64,000 nt of DNA from Phycisphaeraceae bacterium (GCA_020831765.1 JAFIFY010000047.1:1-64000), one strand, 5' to 3'. Positions 34,380 through 43,849 are shown, counted from the stretch's first letter. Notes: a model not told the origin generated them from the letters alone. Numbers and translations are program-made.

Positions 34380-34473
34380 GAGGTCGCCGTACAACGGAAG
34401 TTGAGCCGACACGATGGGGTGACCCGTGCCGATCATCCACTCTGTACCGGACCGGGCGAATCGCCGCGAGGCC

Positions 34474-34794
34474 TCAGGCCAGAGCGGTGAGGGCTGATGC
34501 GTTGGCCATGAGCGAACTCGTAGCGGGGCCGGCCGGTCTCCCCGTCTGGGTGGCCGAATCGGGCGAACGCCTGGGAGCCGCGACACGATGGATCGAGGAT
34601 TGGGCCATGAAGAGCGTGATGCGGTCGGCCAGGGATTGGTGCATCTGGGCAACCTGCCGCTCAGGGAGCTCCATGACCAGGGCGATTTCGGTCAGGTTGA
34701 GATCCTCGTAGTAGTGGAGAATCAGGAGAAGCCGCTCCTGTTGGGTTAAACGGGTCTGGATGAACTGCTTGAGGTGGGGATGCTTGATGGACAT
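34474..34794 (-). CDS. Stand-alone sigma-70 region 4 (-35 recognition) protein
   Basis: This 106-residue protein is almost only a sigma region 4 helix-turn-helix: LTQQERLLLILHYYEDLNLTEI to about residue 38, then VMELPERQVAQMHQSL (about 40-55), closest in style to FliA/WhiG region 4. There is no region 2 or 3, so it cannot recruit core RNA polymerase to a -10 element in the normal way. The tail (65-106) is Ser/Ala/Pro-rich and looks disordered. GGAG lies 7 nt before the ATG, giving a firm start. It could act as an anti-sigma-like competitor, a flap-binding factor or a plain DNA-binding regulator. Confidence 0.75.
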   Translation of the reverse strand: MSIKHPHLKQFIQTRLTQQERLLLILHYYEDLNLTEIALVMELPERQVAQMHQSLADRITLFMAQSSIHRVAAPRRSPDSATQTGRPAGPATSSLMANASALTALA

Positions 34795-35202
34795 GGAGAC
34801 ACTCCGTTAGATTTTCCAGCGACAGTTTCCACCTGCCGCGCAACACCGAGCCCCGGGCCTGACGCGGAAAGAATACGATCGAATACAACCCCTGTGAGAG
34901 GGGTGTTTTCCTCATTCGGATGATCTTGTCCGATCTAGGCCCCGCAGGCGGTGGTTCGGTCGGCGACACACCGTGCCACAAACGTGACTGAATTCCGTCA
35001 TCCAAGAGGTGATGGACTTGCCAAAGTTGCTGGAAAATCAAACAAATTCATGCACTTTCGTCATCAACACCATGGCCACTTCCCCGAAGCACAACGCCCG
35101 ATTCCGAGCCTTCCAGCGCCCGGACAGGGGGCCCGTCCGAACCGAAAAAATGCTCGATTTTTCCTTCCCCCGGATTTCCACAGAGTTTCCCCCCGCCCCT
35201 TG
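34795..35202. other. 408-nt gap upstream of the region-4 gene
   Basis: No gene is supported. On the minus strand this would be the leader of the region-4 gene. It contains an ACCCCT/AGGGGT hairpin with a 5-nt loop at 34889-34905 followed on the plus strand by GTTTT, a CGGAC/GTCCG stem at 35121-35139, and an AT-rich stretch near 35025-35055. Confidence 0.5.
34889..34910. terminator. Hairpin with short T-tract in the leader of the region-4 gene
   Basis: ACCCCT (34889-34894) pairs with AGGGGT (34900-34905), then GTTTT on the plus strand. It is weak as a plus-strand terminator; on the minus strand it would be a leader hairpin. Confidence 0.35.
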
Positions 35203-36483
35203 TCAGGAGTCTCCTTCCTGATCACCGGCAGCCTGTTCCGGATCCACCGATTCCTGGTCTTCTGAATCCTCAGGTGTCTTGGCCGGTTCCGGTTCCTCAG
35301 GCACGGGCAACTCATTCGGTTGGCTGTTGACCGAGCTGGCTCGATCATGGGATTTATCCGGCTGCCCGACAACCTGAATGATGACGATCGCCGCGACGGC
35401 CATCAGCGCCAGCAAGCCAAGGATGGCGAATCGCAATGTGCTGGGCTTACGGCCGCGCCGGGTCTTGCCTGGCAACTGACCATGGTGCTTGGCCACGCTG
35501 GCTAGCCGCTGCAGGTCGCCGCCGTCTTCGGCCGTGACCCGCACAAGTTCGGCCTCCGGCCGCGCAAGCCGGGAATCGATCTGCCGGCTGGTCGCAAGAA
35601 CATCTCGAAGTCGTTCCGACAACTGATCCGCTCGTTGAAAACGCCGCGTCGGGTCGGCGTCCAAAGCGCGGCGGAGCGCCGGTTCCAACGCCACCGGTGC
35701 ATTGCGACAATACTGGGCCAGCGGCGGCAGGTGGAGGCTGACGCCGATTCGTTCCACATCCTGGGCGCATCGGAGGTCGTAGGGAGGCTTTCCGGTCAGG
35801 GCATACCAGACCGTGCCCGCGAGACTGAACAAATCCGATTGCGGCGAATAAATCCCATCGGCGACTTCCGGCGCCATGAACATCGGGGTTCCAATGATCT
35901 TGTAGGGCAGATCGAAGGGATCGCGGGCGCTGCGAAATCGCACGAGACCGAAATCCGAAAGCTTCACATGGCCCCGTTCGGTCAACATCAGGTTCGCCGG
36001 CTTGAGATCGCGGTGCAACAGGTCTGAATCATGCGCGTAAGCCAGGGCGTCGGCCGCCTGGGCACCCAACTCACAGACACGCGTCCAGTGGAGTGGCCCG
36101 CTCCGCTCAACCAGATCGCCAAGGGTTCCATGCCGCAGATACTCAAGGGCGAAGAAAGAGAAACCATCACACTGGCCAATGTCGAATATCTGCACGATGT
36201 GCGGATGGACGAGCCTGGCGGCCGCCCGCGCTTCACGGAGAAACTGTTCCTGCCAGGTCTCGGGCGGCACACCTTCGGGCGGCGGTCGAAGTATCTTCAG
36301 CGCTACCCTGCGCCGGAGTGTGGTATCGAAAGCCAGCACGACTCCGGCCATCGCGCCGCTGCCCAGCACCGCCAGCAACTGATAACGACCAAGGGTCTTA
36401 CCGACCAGCTTGGCCTCGTTCTCAAAAAACGGGCTCCGCGGCGAACCGGTCGGCTTGGCGGGTTGACCTTCTTGGCTGTTCAT
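35203..36483 (-). CDS. Pkn/Hanks-type serine/threonine protein kinase, membrane-anchored
   Basis: This 426-residue kinase has the glycine loop GSGAMAGVV (41-49), ATP-binding Lys63, catalytic HRDLKPAN (Asp159), DFG at 177-179 and the PEV/APE-like activation-loop end FMAPEVADG. A single membrane helix lies at about 350-374, followed by an acidic Glu/Pro/Asp-rich external tail of about 50 residues with no PASTA or other sensor domain. The kinase domain is therefore cytoplasmic. Standard for planctomycetes, which have many such kinases. The ATG is at 36483 with no strong RBS. Its substrate is unknown. It is next to a secreted hypothetical gene on the same strand. Confidence 0.94.
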   Translation of the reverse strand: MNSQEGQPAKPTGSPRSPFFENEAKLVGKTLGRYQLLAVLGSGAMAGVVLAFDTTLRRRVALKILRPPPEGVPPETWQEQFLREARAAARLVHPHIVQIFDIGQCDGFSFFALEYLRHGTLGDLVERSGPLHWTRVCELGAQAADALAYAHDSDLLHRDLKPANLMLTERGHVKLSDFGLVRFRSARDPFDLPYKIIGTPMFMAPEVADGIYSPQSDLFSLAGTVWYALTGKPPYDLRCAQDVERIGVSLHLPPLAQYCRNAPVALEPALRRALDADPTRRFQRADQLSERLRDVLATSRQIDSRLARPEAELVRVTAEDGGDLQRLASVAKHHGQLPGKTRRGRKPSTLRFAILGLLALMAVAAIVIIQVVGQPDKSHDRASSVNSQPNELPVPEEPEPAKTPEDSEDQESVDPEQAAGDQEGDS

Positions 36484-36630
36484 ACTCGCTAATCGGCACC
36501 GGAGTGATTACGTAAGGATACCGCTCCACCCGGATTCGGCTCGCCACCGGCGATCCGGGCCAAGACAACACCGTTCCCCCTGCTGATCGGATGACGGGTT
36601 ACGCCCACCGGTCCTCATCGCACCATACGT

Positions 36631-37674
36631 TCAATATCGAGGTCGATTCTCGTTTCGCCCACCCGTTCGCCAGGCCGGGGTTCGCCGATCGCCGCTTTCG
36701 GTCTGTTGCGCCGCCTGCTCCTCGGCCAATTCTCGGGCACGGGCAATATGGGCAAAGACCTGCGTATGCTCGGTCTCGACATCCGCTCGTCTGGCGGCCA
36801 GCACCATGCTGCAGAATTGCTCCGGGGTAATGTCGGCTCGAGCCAGCATGTCGATGAACTGTCGTTCATCCACACCCCGTTCAAGCATGGATAGCGGTAC
36901 AAGGAGCCCCGGCGTCGAGCGGCCCATGGCTCCCCGGCCACCAACACTCAATACCACCAGTTGCATCCCCTCGCGTGGTGCGAACCACTCGCTGCCCGTT
37001 GTGACTCCACCGGTATCGATGCCCTTGACCACAAACCGCCCGGACCATTCGCGTTCGCGCTGGGCCTCGGCGAGCCGGAGACGATGTTCATAGGCGGCGT
37101 TGAGCCGGGCATCGATCTCCGCCGCCGGCATGCGACGTTGCTGCATGACACGTCGTTCTTCGGTCATGATCCTGCGAAGCTCCTGGGCGTCGATCACCTC
37201 GATCCGATCAATGATCATCTCATCAGGACCGACGATCTCCCGGACGCGCAGGGATCGAATGTGGCCATACTCACCCGGAGCGATGCGGGGCAGCATGTTG
37301 GCGGCCGCCTGGGCTTCCTCGGTGGACATGGTCGGCACGGGAACCTGTCGAACCATGATGCCGTCACGAACTTCGATCCTTCGTACGCTCTCGCGCCGAA
37401 GCTCGTTGGCGGTTCGGCCGTAACTGCTGGGCACGCCCGGGCGGAATTGGGGCAGGGCGTGGTATTGACCATCGAGGTAAATGACCCGTTCCGCGTAGCC
37501 GCGCCATGATCGTTCCCACAAATCGCGAACCTGCGCCGCCGAGAGCTCAGGCAGCTCGAGTTGGCCGACCGATTCTTCGCGACTGGCCCACCCTGGTACG
37601 GCAAGGCACGCCACGAGGGCAGCCACGAGAGTGACAGTTGTCAGAGTCCGTTTCACATGTTGATGGCGGCACAT
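36631..37674 (-). CDS. Secreted hypothetical protein
   Basis: This 347-residue protein has a signal peptide (cleavage near PGWA-S, about residue 31), a mixed beta segment (60-160), a charged helical coiled-coil-like stretch (about 175-215) rich in Arg, Glu and Gln, a beta segment containing a VVLSVGGRGAMGRSTPG loop (about 245), and a C-terminal helix. It has no motif I recognise. GGAG lies 8 nt upstream of the ATG at 37674, which supports that start over the GTG six codons later. It lies upstream of the kinase gene with a 147-nt gap. Confidence 0.65.
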   Translation of the reverse strand: MCRHQHVKRTLTTVTLVAALVACLAVPGWASREESVGQLELPELSAAQVRDLWERSWRGYAERVIYLDGQYHALPQFRPGVPSSYGRTANELRRESVRRIEVRDGIMVRQVPVPTMSTEEAQAAANMLPRIAPGEYGHIRSLRVREIVGPDEMIIDRIEVIDAQELRRIMTEERRVMQQRRMPAAEIDARLNAAYEHRLRLAEAQREREWSGRFVVKGIDTGGVTTGSEWFAPREGMQLVVLSVGGRGAMGRSTPGLLVPLSMLERGVDERQFIDMLARADITPEQFCSMVLAARRADVETEHTQVFAHIARARELAEEQAAQQTESGDRRTPAWRTGGRNENRPRY

Positions 37675-37854
37675 CGGATTCGCTCCGTGTTGGTCAGGCC
37701 TTCCCGCACCTTAAGCCTATCGCCTGCCGGCCCCGGGACAAGCCCTTGGTGGGTTTGCGCGGCGGAATCCGCCATCGCCTCGGCAACAGATCGCGATCGT
37801 TCCGGCCCATACCGCGATTCGGGAAAAGCTCGCGACCACGAGCCCGTGGCCATG

Positions 37855-37892
37855 AAAAAGGCCCGACGGTGCGGGGGGACACCAATCGGGCC
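37855..37892 (-). terminator. Rho-independent terminator, minus strand, without an upstream gene
   Basis: TCGGGCC at 37886-37892 and GGCCCGA at 37860-37866 (plus-strand view) form a perfect 7-bp stem. Five T follow on the minus strand (37859-37855). No coding gene on that strand ends here. Confidence 0.65.
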
Positions 37893-38001
37893 GTGAGGGG
37901 GGGTGGTGTTGTGTGCGATGTCAGCCTCAACGGTCCGCCCAGCGGGTCGGAAGCCGGCACCTGCCTCGGTCAGCGGAATCTCTTCCACTACACCGAACGG
38001 C
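37855..38001 (-). ncRNA. Candidate small RNA on the minus strand
   Basis: A sigma-70 promoter (TTGACT at 38032-38027, 16 nt, TATAAC at 38010-38005) precedes a long imperfect hairpin (stem segments TCGGT/ACCGA and AGTGGA/TCCGCT, 37996-37968). The unit ends in a GGCCCGA/TCGGGCC stem with five T (37892-37855). The predicted transcript is about 145 nt with a C-rich unpaired stretch in the middle. It does not encode a convincing protein and ends between two genes, so it is not an obvious 5' leader. Confidence 0.5.
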
Positions 38002-38004
38002 ATA

Positions 38005-38032
38005 GTTATACCGCCACTTTAGCTTGAGTCAA
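38005..38032 (-). promoter_or_regulatory. Strong sigma-70-like promoter on the minus strand
   Basis: TTGACT at 38032-38027 and TATAAC at 38010-38005 (read on the minus strand), spacer 16 nt. Each hexamer differs from consensus by one base. Confidence 0.6.
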
Positions 38033-38233
38033 ATCGAACTAAGAAAATTCTCGCTCCCCGGCGAGCCAACCGGCCCAAGCCTGGCGTGCTCAGAGAAAGT
38101 AAGAAAGAGAAAGGTTAAACTCATCACCTTCGTTAAAGGGCCCGTCGTATTGGGGTATTGAAAGCAACAACTGCTTGTAACCAGCACAACCACAATCACT
38201 TGTGTTGATTGGCGAGATGTGGAAAACCTGTTC

Positions 38234-38345
38234 GGTGCCCTGCCGGTAACGCCTGGTGGGCACCTCAAACTGTGGCAGGGGGCGTGGGCAATGCTTCAGG
38301 CCGGGCTCGGCACGGATCGGTAATCAACCCTACCTGCCAGCAGCA
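38234..38345 (+). ncRNA. Structured region in the leader of the FucI-like gene
   Basis: GGTGCCC (38234-38240) pairs with GGGCACC (38258-38264). TGGCAGG (38272-38278) pairs with CCTGCCA (38333-38339), enclosing a GCCG/CGGC hairpin. It could be an untranslated regulatory leader. It does not match the cobalamin, SRP, tmRNA or SAH consensus patterns I checked by eye. Confidence 0.35.
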
Positions 38346-38538
38346 GAAAGGATTTGCACCGCCAATCCAGAAAACTTCTGACAGGGGGCCTTTGGGAGGT
38401 CTGGCCGGCTGGAACCCGGATTCAGGTTTTCAGCGGATCGCCATGTCGTTATCATCACATCGCGTCTTGAGTTGTGAGACGTTCCAGGGCTGAATCCGGC
38501 CTGGTTTCGTTCGGCAAGGTCCCTTCTGGAGCACCCCC

Positions 38539-40221
38539 ATGGCAGTTTATTCCATCGACAATCCCGCCCAGGAAACCGAATCGCGCAAAGGACAGATTCT
38601 ACTTCTGGCCAACGGTGATCTCCGACTGAGTGCCAATCAGAACTGCTGGGCCGCGCAGCATGAAATGGAAAAGACACTGGCCGCGGCCATTGGGCGTGCC
38701 GGCGGCAGCCTGGTCAGGGCCCACCCCTACAAGGAGGGGGAGAAGCACGGATTCATTGGTTCGCAGAAAGAGGGCATGCAGGTTTTCTCAGGGATCGATC
38801 TCAAGGCGCCCCTGATCGTCGCCGAGGCGGTCTGGCAGTACTCCCATCACATCCTGCATGGTCTGCTCACCCACCGCGGGCCGATCCTGACCGTGGCCAA
38901 CTGGTCGGGCACCTGGCCGGGGCTGGTGGGCATGCTGAATCTCAACGGCAGCCTGACCAAGGCCGGTGTCCGGTACTCAACGCTGTGGAGCGAGCAGTTT
39001 GACGACAGGCTGTTCAACGCCGGTCTTGCCCGTTGGCTCAAGAACGGATCGGTCAAACACAAGATCTCGCATGTGACGCCGCTGGACAAAGCCAAGGTTC
39101 CCGGCGGGGCGCGGAAGCTGGGCCAGAAGCTCGCCCGTGAACTTCAGACGAACAAAGCCATCATGGGCGTGTTCGATGAAGGATGCATGGGCATGTTCAA
39201 TGCCATCATCCCCGATCACCTGCTCAACCCGACGGGTGTTTTCAAGGAGCGCTTGAGCCAGTCGGCGCTGTATTACGAAACGACGCAGGTTCGTGATGAA
39301 GATGCGCGGGCGGTTCGGACCTGGATGGAACAGAAAGGTTTGACCTTCCATACCGGCACGCGTCCGGAGGAAGACCTGACGGACGATCAGATTCTCCAAC
39401 AGTGCAAGATGTACATCGCCGCGCTTCGCATCGCCGACGATTTTGGCTGTCACACCATCGGCATTCAGTATCAGCAGGGTCTCAAGGACCTGCTGCCGGC
39501 CTCGGACCTTGTCGAAGGCACGCTCAACAATGGCGACCGCCCGCCGGTCAAGAGTCGTGATGGCAAGCGTGTGCTTTACGCCGGCGAACCCTTGCCGCAC
39601 TTCAATGAAGTCGATGAATGTGCCGGGCTTGACGGATTGATCACCTACCGCGTCCACAAGGCGCTGGGCCAGCCGTCGGAGAATACGCTTCACGATCTGC
39701 GCTGGGGCGATGAGGATCGTACCGGCACGGTCAAGGATTATGTCTGGGTGTTCCTCATTTCCGGCTCCGCGCCTCCGGCGCATTTCATCGGCGGCTGGAA
39801 GGGCGCTGATTCGATGCGGCAGCCTTACATGTATTTCCGGCTTGGTGGCGGCACGTTGCGCGGCATCAGCAAGCCGGGCGAGATCGTCTGGTCGCGGATT
39901 TATGTGGATGGCTCGGGCAAGCGAGGCAGCCGACTCAAGATGGATATCGGCCGCGCTGGGGTCGTGGAACTGCCCAGCGAGGAAACACAACGCCGATGGG
40001 AAGCCACCACCAGGCAGTGGCCCATCATGCATGCGGTGACCTACGGAATCTCACGGGACCAGATGATGGCCAAGCATCAGGCCAATCACATCCAGTGCGT
40101 CTATGCGACCGACGCGGCCGAGGCCGACAAGGCCCTGCTGACCAAGGCCGCCATGGCCGAAGCGCTGGGGATCGAAGTCAATCTGTGCGGAACCAGGAAG
40201 AACGGCAAGGCCTGGGGCTGA
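38539..40221 (+). CDS. L-fucose/L-arabinose isomerase family protein
   Basis: This 560-residue protein resembles the FucI/AraI fold: an N-terminal alpha/beta domain (about 20-200) with the [16 protein letters not shown] segment, a central domain carrying [12 protein letters not shown], and a C-terminal metal-binding half (about 360-520). Conserved Glu/Asp/His residues that would bind Mn are plausible but I cannot number them with confidence. Such proteins are frequent in planctomycetes and may isomerise fucose or related sugars from algal polysaccharides. GGAG lies 7 nt before the ATG. It has an 860-nt upstream gap with structured elements, hinting at regulation. Confidence 0.75.
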   Translation: MAVYSIDNPAQETESRKGQILLLANGDLRLSANQNCWAAQHEMEKTLAAAIGRAGGSLVRAHPYKEGEKHGFIGSQKEGMQVFSGIDLKAPLIVAEAVWQYSHHILHGLLTHRGPILTVANWSGTWPGLVGMLNLNGSLTKAGVRYSTLWSEQFDDRLFNAGLARWLKNGSVKHKISHVTPLDKAKVPGGARKLGQKLARELQTNKAIMGVFDEGCMGMFNAIIPDHLLNPTGVFKERLSQSALYYETTQVRDEDARAVRTWMEQKGLTFHTGTRPEEDLTDDQILQQCKMYIAALRIADDFGCHTIGIQYQQGLKDLLPASDLVEGTLNNGDRPPVKSRDGKRVLYAGEPLPHFNEVDECAGLDGLITYRVHKALGQPSENTLHDLRWGDEDRTGTVKDYVWVFLISGSAPPAHFIGGWKGADSMRQPYMYFRLGGGTLRGISKPGEIVWSRIYVDGSGKRGSRLKMDIGRAGVVELPSEETQRRWEATTRQWPIMHAVTYGISRDQMMAKHQANHIQCVYATDAAEADKALLTKAAMAEALGIEVNLCGTRKNGKAWG

Positions 40222-40313
40222 TGCGCCCTGGTCAACTTCGTCGAGCGGGTCGAGATGCGCGGCTGCGCCCATGGTCGAAGCTGTCGCCGGCCTTTGGAAA
40301 CCGCGGCCGCGGC

Positions 40314-40343
40314 GCCGGTGTCCGAGCCGCCGGTGTCCGAGCC
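40314..40343. repeat. Two perfect tandem copies of a 15-bp unit before mutS
   Basis: GCCGGTGTCCGAGCC occurs twice in direct succession. It lies in the 174-nt gap between the isomerase and mutS, which otherwise contains only a TACAAT hexamer 9 nt before the mutS ATG. Confidence 0.7.
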
Positions 40344-40395
40344 GCCAAAGGGCGACCCGCGCTTCAGAGTCCTGATCACTTACAATCCCAGCCCT

Positions 40396-43140
40396 ATGGC
40401 CAAGAGCAAACGCGCTGGGTCTGAATCCGGAGACGGCGGCCTGGCCGACCTGACCCCGGCGATGAGGCAGTACAAGCAGTTCAAGGATCTTCATCCTGAA
40501 TGCGTGCTGTTCTTTCGGATGGGGGATTTCTATGAGATGTTCTTCGATGATGCCAAGCTCGCCCATCGCGTGCTCGGGGTGACATTGACCCAGCGCACCG
40601 AGGGGGTGCCCATGGCCGGCGTGCCTTATCACGCCGTCGAGGGTTATCTTCGCCGGATGATTCAGGCCGGGCATCGCGTGGCGGTGTGCGAGCAGGTCGA
40701 GGATGCGGCCAAGGCCAAGGGTGTGGTCAAGCGGGATGTCACGCGCGTCATCACCCCCGGTACGTTGACGGATGAATCGCTCTTGGAGGAAGGCCAGGCC
40801 AACCTGCTGGCCGCGGTGAGTTTCCTGGATGATGAGCAGCTCAGCCTCGCGTGGGTTGATCTTTCCACCGGCGAGTTGCTCGTGTCCCTCATGAGTGTGG
40901 AGGAAGCCGGCACAGAGTTGATGCGCATCGCGCCGCGAGAGGTTCTCTACGCCCAGACCGGCAACATCGATCCGCCGCCCCGGGTGGAGAAGCTGCTGAA
41001 GATGGTCAAGGCGGTCGGCACGCCGCGACCCGGCTGGGTGTTTCGAGCCAATGAAGCGCTGGAAACACTCAAGCTCCAGTACGGTGTGGCGATGATGGCG
41101 GGGTTCGGCTTTGCCGACGATGAGCCTTGCCTGGCACCGGCCGGGGTGCTGGTGCATTATCTTCTCGAAACCCAGCGCAGCCCTGAAGGCGGGCAACTCG
41201 GCCGGCTGAATCACCTTCAGCCGCCCCGCCGCTACCGGGCACGTGACCACCTGGTTATCGATTCGACTTCACTGCTGAGCCTGGAGATTGAGCGCACCGC
41301 GCGCGGCGGGCAACTCGAAGGCAGCCTGCTGGGTGTGTATCTGCAACCTTCCGTGCGGCCGCGCACGGCCATGGGCAAGCGCCTGTTGCGGCAATGGCTT
41401 TGTTTTCCCCTGATCGACCTGGAAGCGATCACGGTTCGCCAACGGGGTGTCGAGGTGCTGCTGCAAGACAGCGTGACGCGACAGAAGCTTCGCACCCTGC
41501 TCGAATCGATCCAGGACATTGAGCGGATCGCCGGGCGACTGGGTGTGGGGCGGGCAACGCCGCGGGACCTGGTGGCGCTGGGCCGTGGCAGCGCACAGGC
41601 CCGTTCGATGTTTGATCTGCTTGAGGGAACCGAGGCGCTTGAGCCCTGGACGGGCGAGCTCAAGGATGCGATTTCACCGCTCGAAGCATTGGCGCGAAAG
41701 CTTGAATCCATGTGTGTTTCATCACCGCCCAACCACCTGCGCGAGGGTGGGTTGATCCGTGATGATGTGGATGAACAGCTCAGCCGTGCGCGGCGACTTC
41801 AGACCGACAGCCATCGCATGCTGGCCGACTATCAGAAAGAGCTTGTCGAGCAGACCGGGATCGCCACGTTGAAGGTGGGATTCAACCGGGTCTTCGGCTA
41901 TTACCTGGAAGTGACCGCCGCGCACGCGGCCAAGGCGGACCCGGATTGGAGCCGAGTGCAGACGCTCAAGAACGCCGAGCGCTACACCACGCCGGAGCTG
42001 AAGAAGTTTCAGGCCGATGTTCTAAACGCCCAGCAGCGGGCCATCGAACGCGAGCAGGAGCTGTTCACCGAACTGTGTGCCGCGGCTTGCGAACTGATCC
42101 CCCAGTTGCAGCGGTTCAGCCGCATGGCCGCGGCGTTGGATGTGCTGGCCTGTTTCGCCCAGCTCGCGGCCGAGGCTCGGTATGTCCGGCCCCTGATGGT
42201 TCAGGAGCCGGTGCTGCATATCCAGGGTGGTCGGCATCCCGTCCTGGACCAGTTGCTCGGCGATCGTTTCGTGGCCAACGATCTGGCGCTGGGTGATGTC
42301 CGGCCCTGGGCCGAGAGCGATGAAGAATCATCAACCGACGCCGCGGGTGCCTCACCCTCGGCAGCGAGTTTGGCGCTGATCACGGGGCCGAACATGGCTG
42401 GCAAGAGCACCTACATCCGCCAGGCCGCACTGCTTGCGCTTTTGGCCCATACCGGATCGTTCATTCCCGCCAGCAAAGCGGTCGTCGGCATGGTGGACCG
42501 CATCTTCACACGCATCGGTGCCAGCGATGAACTGCATGCCGGACAGTCCACATTCATGGTCGAGATGATCGAGACGGCCAACCTGTGCCATCATGCCGGT
42601 GAGCGCAGCCTTGTGATTCTGGATGAGATCGGGCGCGGCACCAGTACGCTGGATGGCCTTTCGCTGGCGTGGGCGATCGCTGATTATCTTGCCCAGCGCG
42701 GCTGCCGCACCCTGTTTGCCACGCACTATCACGAGATCACGCAACTGAACGAAAGCCACGCCAATGTCGCCAATCTTCACGTGGCGGTGCGCGAGTGGGA
42801 AGGCAAGATCGTCTTCCTGCACCAGATTCGGCCCGGAGCGACCAATCGAAGCTACGGCATCCACGTCGCGCGTCTTGCCGGCTTGCCGGTGGGGATCGTG
42901 GACCGCGCCGATGCGTTGCTGGAAGAGCTTGAGGAATCGCACCATGCCCAGCACGTCGGGGCGAAGTCCAAAACCCCGGCCGGAGGAGGCCGGGCCGGCT
43001 CACGGCAGCTTTCCCTCTTCACCGAGTTCATGGAACACCCGGTCGTGGAGCGGTTGCGCAAGACGAATCTTGATGCGCTAAGCCCTGTGGCCGCGTTCGA
43101 TCTGCTCCGCGAGCTGATTCGATCGGTCGAGGATCGGTGA
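40396..43140 (+). CDS. mutS: DNA mismatch repair protein MutS
   Basis: MutS recognises base mismatches and small loops and starts repair. The 914-residue protein has the mismatch-binding FYEMF element after FFRMGD (about residue 42), the connector, lever and clamp domains, and an ABC-type ATPase with Walker A GPNMAGKST (about 664) and Walker B VILDEIGRGTS. The ATG at 40396 begins the family N-terminus; the frame running upstream to 40255 has no homology-like sequence. There is no RBS; TACAAT lies 9 nt upstream. The C-terminus ends in the short tail that binds MutL/beta clamp in relatives. mutL is not in the window. Confidence 0.96.
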   Translation: MAKSKRAGSESGDGGLADLTPAMRQYKQFKDLHPECVLFFRMGDFYEMFFDDAKLAHRVLGVTLTQRTEGVPMAGVPYHAVEGYLRRMIQAGHRVAVCEQVEDAAKAKGVVKRDVTRVITPGTLTDESLLEEGQANLLAAVSFLDDEQLSLAWVDLSTGELLVSLMSVEEAGTELMRIAPREVLYAQTGNIDPPPRVEKLLKMVKAVGTPRPGWVFRANEALETLKLQYGVAMMAGFGFADDEPCLAPAGVLVHYLLETQRSPEGGQLGRLNHLQPPRRYRARDHLVIDSTSLLSLEIERTARGGQLEGSLLGVYLQPSVRPRTAMGKRLLRQWLCFPLIDLEAITVRQRGVEVLLQDSVTRQKLRTLLESIQDIERIAGRLGVGRATPRDLVALGRGSAQARSMFDLLEGTEALEPWTGELKDAISPLEALARKLESMCVSSPPNHLREGGLIRDDVDEQLSRARRLQTDSHRMLADYQKELVEQTGIATLKVGFNRVFGYYLEVTAAHAAKADPDWSRVQTLKNAERYTTPELKKFQADVLNAQQRAIEREQELFTELCAAACELIPQLQRFSRMAAALDVLACFAQLAAEARYVRPLMVQEPVLHIQGGRHPVLDQLLGDRFVANDLALGDVRPWAESDEESSTDAAGASPSAASLALITGPNMAGKSTYIRQAALLALLAHTGSFIPASKAVVGMVDRIFTRIGASDELHAGQSTFMVEMIETANLCHHAGERSLVILDEIGRGTSTLDGLSLAWAIADYLAQRGCRTLFATHYHEITQLNESHANVANLHVAVREWEGKIVFLHQIRPGATNRSYGIHVARLAGLPVGIVDRADALLEELEESHHAQHVGAKSKTPAGGGRAGSRQLSLFTEFMEHPVVERLRKTNLDALSPVAAFDLLRELIRSVEDR

Positions 43141-43195
43141 TCGCAGGCGTGCGGGACGATCCTGGTGTGACCGCCGCGCTCGCCTCGAACGCGGT

Positions 43196-43849
43196 TCAGG
43201 AACGTGCATCCCGAACAATCTTGCGGAACCGGCCGGCGAGTTCGGTCAGTTCACCCCACTGGCTCGACTCGATCAACGACTTCTTGACCAGGGAAGAGCC
43301 AACGCCAAGACAGACGGCCCCGGCCTTGAGCCATGATTCGGCCGTGTTCAGGTCGACACCGCCGGTGGGGGTGAGCTTGAGCTGGGGCATGGGCGCAAGC
43401 AAGTCCTTGAAATACTGCGGGCCGAAATGGTTGGCTGGGAATACCTTGACGACATCAGCGCCGGCCTCGAAGGCGGTGATGATCTCGGTGGGTGTCAGGC
43501 CTCCGGGAACGCAGGCCCGGTCGTAACGGTGGGCCATGCGGATGACATCGAGATTCAGCACCGGGCTGACCACGAACGCAGCGCCGGCCAGGATCGCCAG
43601 TCGAGCGGTCTCGGCATCCAGAACACTGCCCACTCCGACCAGCACCTTGTCGCCCAGTTCGTGGGAGGCCTGCCGGATCGCTTCAATGGCGCCGGGCGTG
43701 GTCATGGTGATTTCCGCGACATCCACGCCACCTTCAGCCAGCGCGCGGCAGATATCCAGCAATTGATCGGGCGAGTCGGCTCGAATCACGGCGACGATGC
43801 CGGTCTCCCGCATCCGACTGAGGGTTTCCAGGCGTCCGGTCGGCTTCAT
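43196..43849 (-). CDS. eda: KDPG/KHG aldolase
   Basis: This 217-residue class I aldolase cleaves 2-keto-3-deoxy-6-phosphogluconate to pyruvate and glyceraldehyde 3-phosphate in the Entner-Doudoroff and uronate pathways. The Schiff-base Lys is K135 in VVKVFPA and the catalytic Glu is E46 in AEITMTT. Length is normal. AAGGA lies about 8 nt upstream of the ATG. It is convergent with mutS with a 55-nt gap. No edd or uronate operon is adjacent, so its pathway use is not evident here. Confidence 0.94.
   Translation of the reverse strand: MKPTGRLETLSRMRETGIVAVIRADSPDQLLDICRALAEGGVDVAEITMTTPGAIEAIRQASHELGDKVLVGVGSVLDAETARLAILAGAAFVVSPVLNLDVIRMAHRYDRACVPGGLTPTEIITAFEAGADVVKVFPANHFGPQYFKDLLAPMPQLKLTPTGGVDLNTAESWLKAGAVCLGVGSSLVKKSLIESSQWGELTELAGRFRKIVRDARS

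Larger units (their letters stand above)
37675..38538. other. 864-nt intergenic region rich in structured elements
   Basis: This is the longest non-coding gap in the window and divides genes that diverge. It holds a minus-strand promoter, hairpin and terminator set (37855-38032) and a plus-strand structured stretch (38234-38345). Base composition is unusually AT-rich at 38030-38215. Frames in this gap are short or Pro/Arg-rich and are not supported. Confidence 0.6.

Noticed and set aside
37653-38003. 116-codon frame on the minus strand starting just after the -10 element
   Set aside because: Pro/Arg-rich without RBS; crosses the terminator at 37855-37892; the RNA reading of this interval fits better.
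38209-38493. Cobalamin, SRP, tmRNA or SAH riboswitch identity
   Set aside because: Hairpins are present but key consensus segments (B12 box, GGAAGGAAGC-type loop, tmRNA end, SAH core) are absent.
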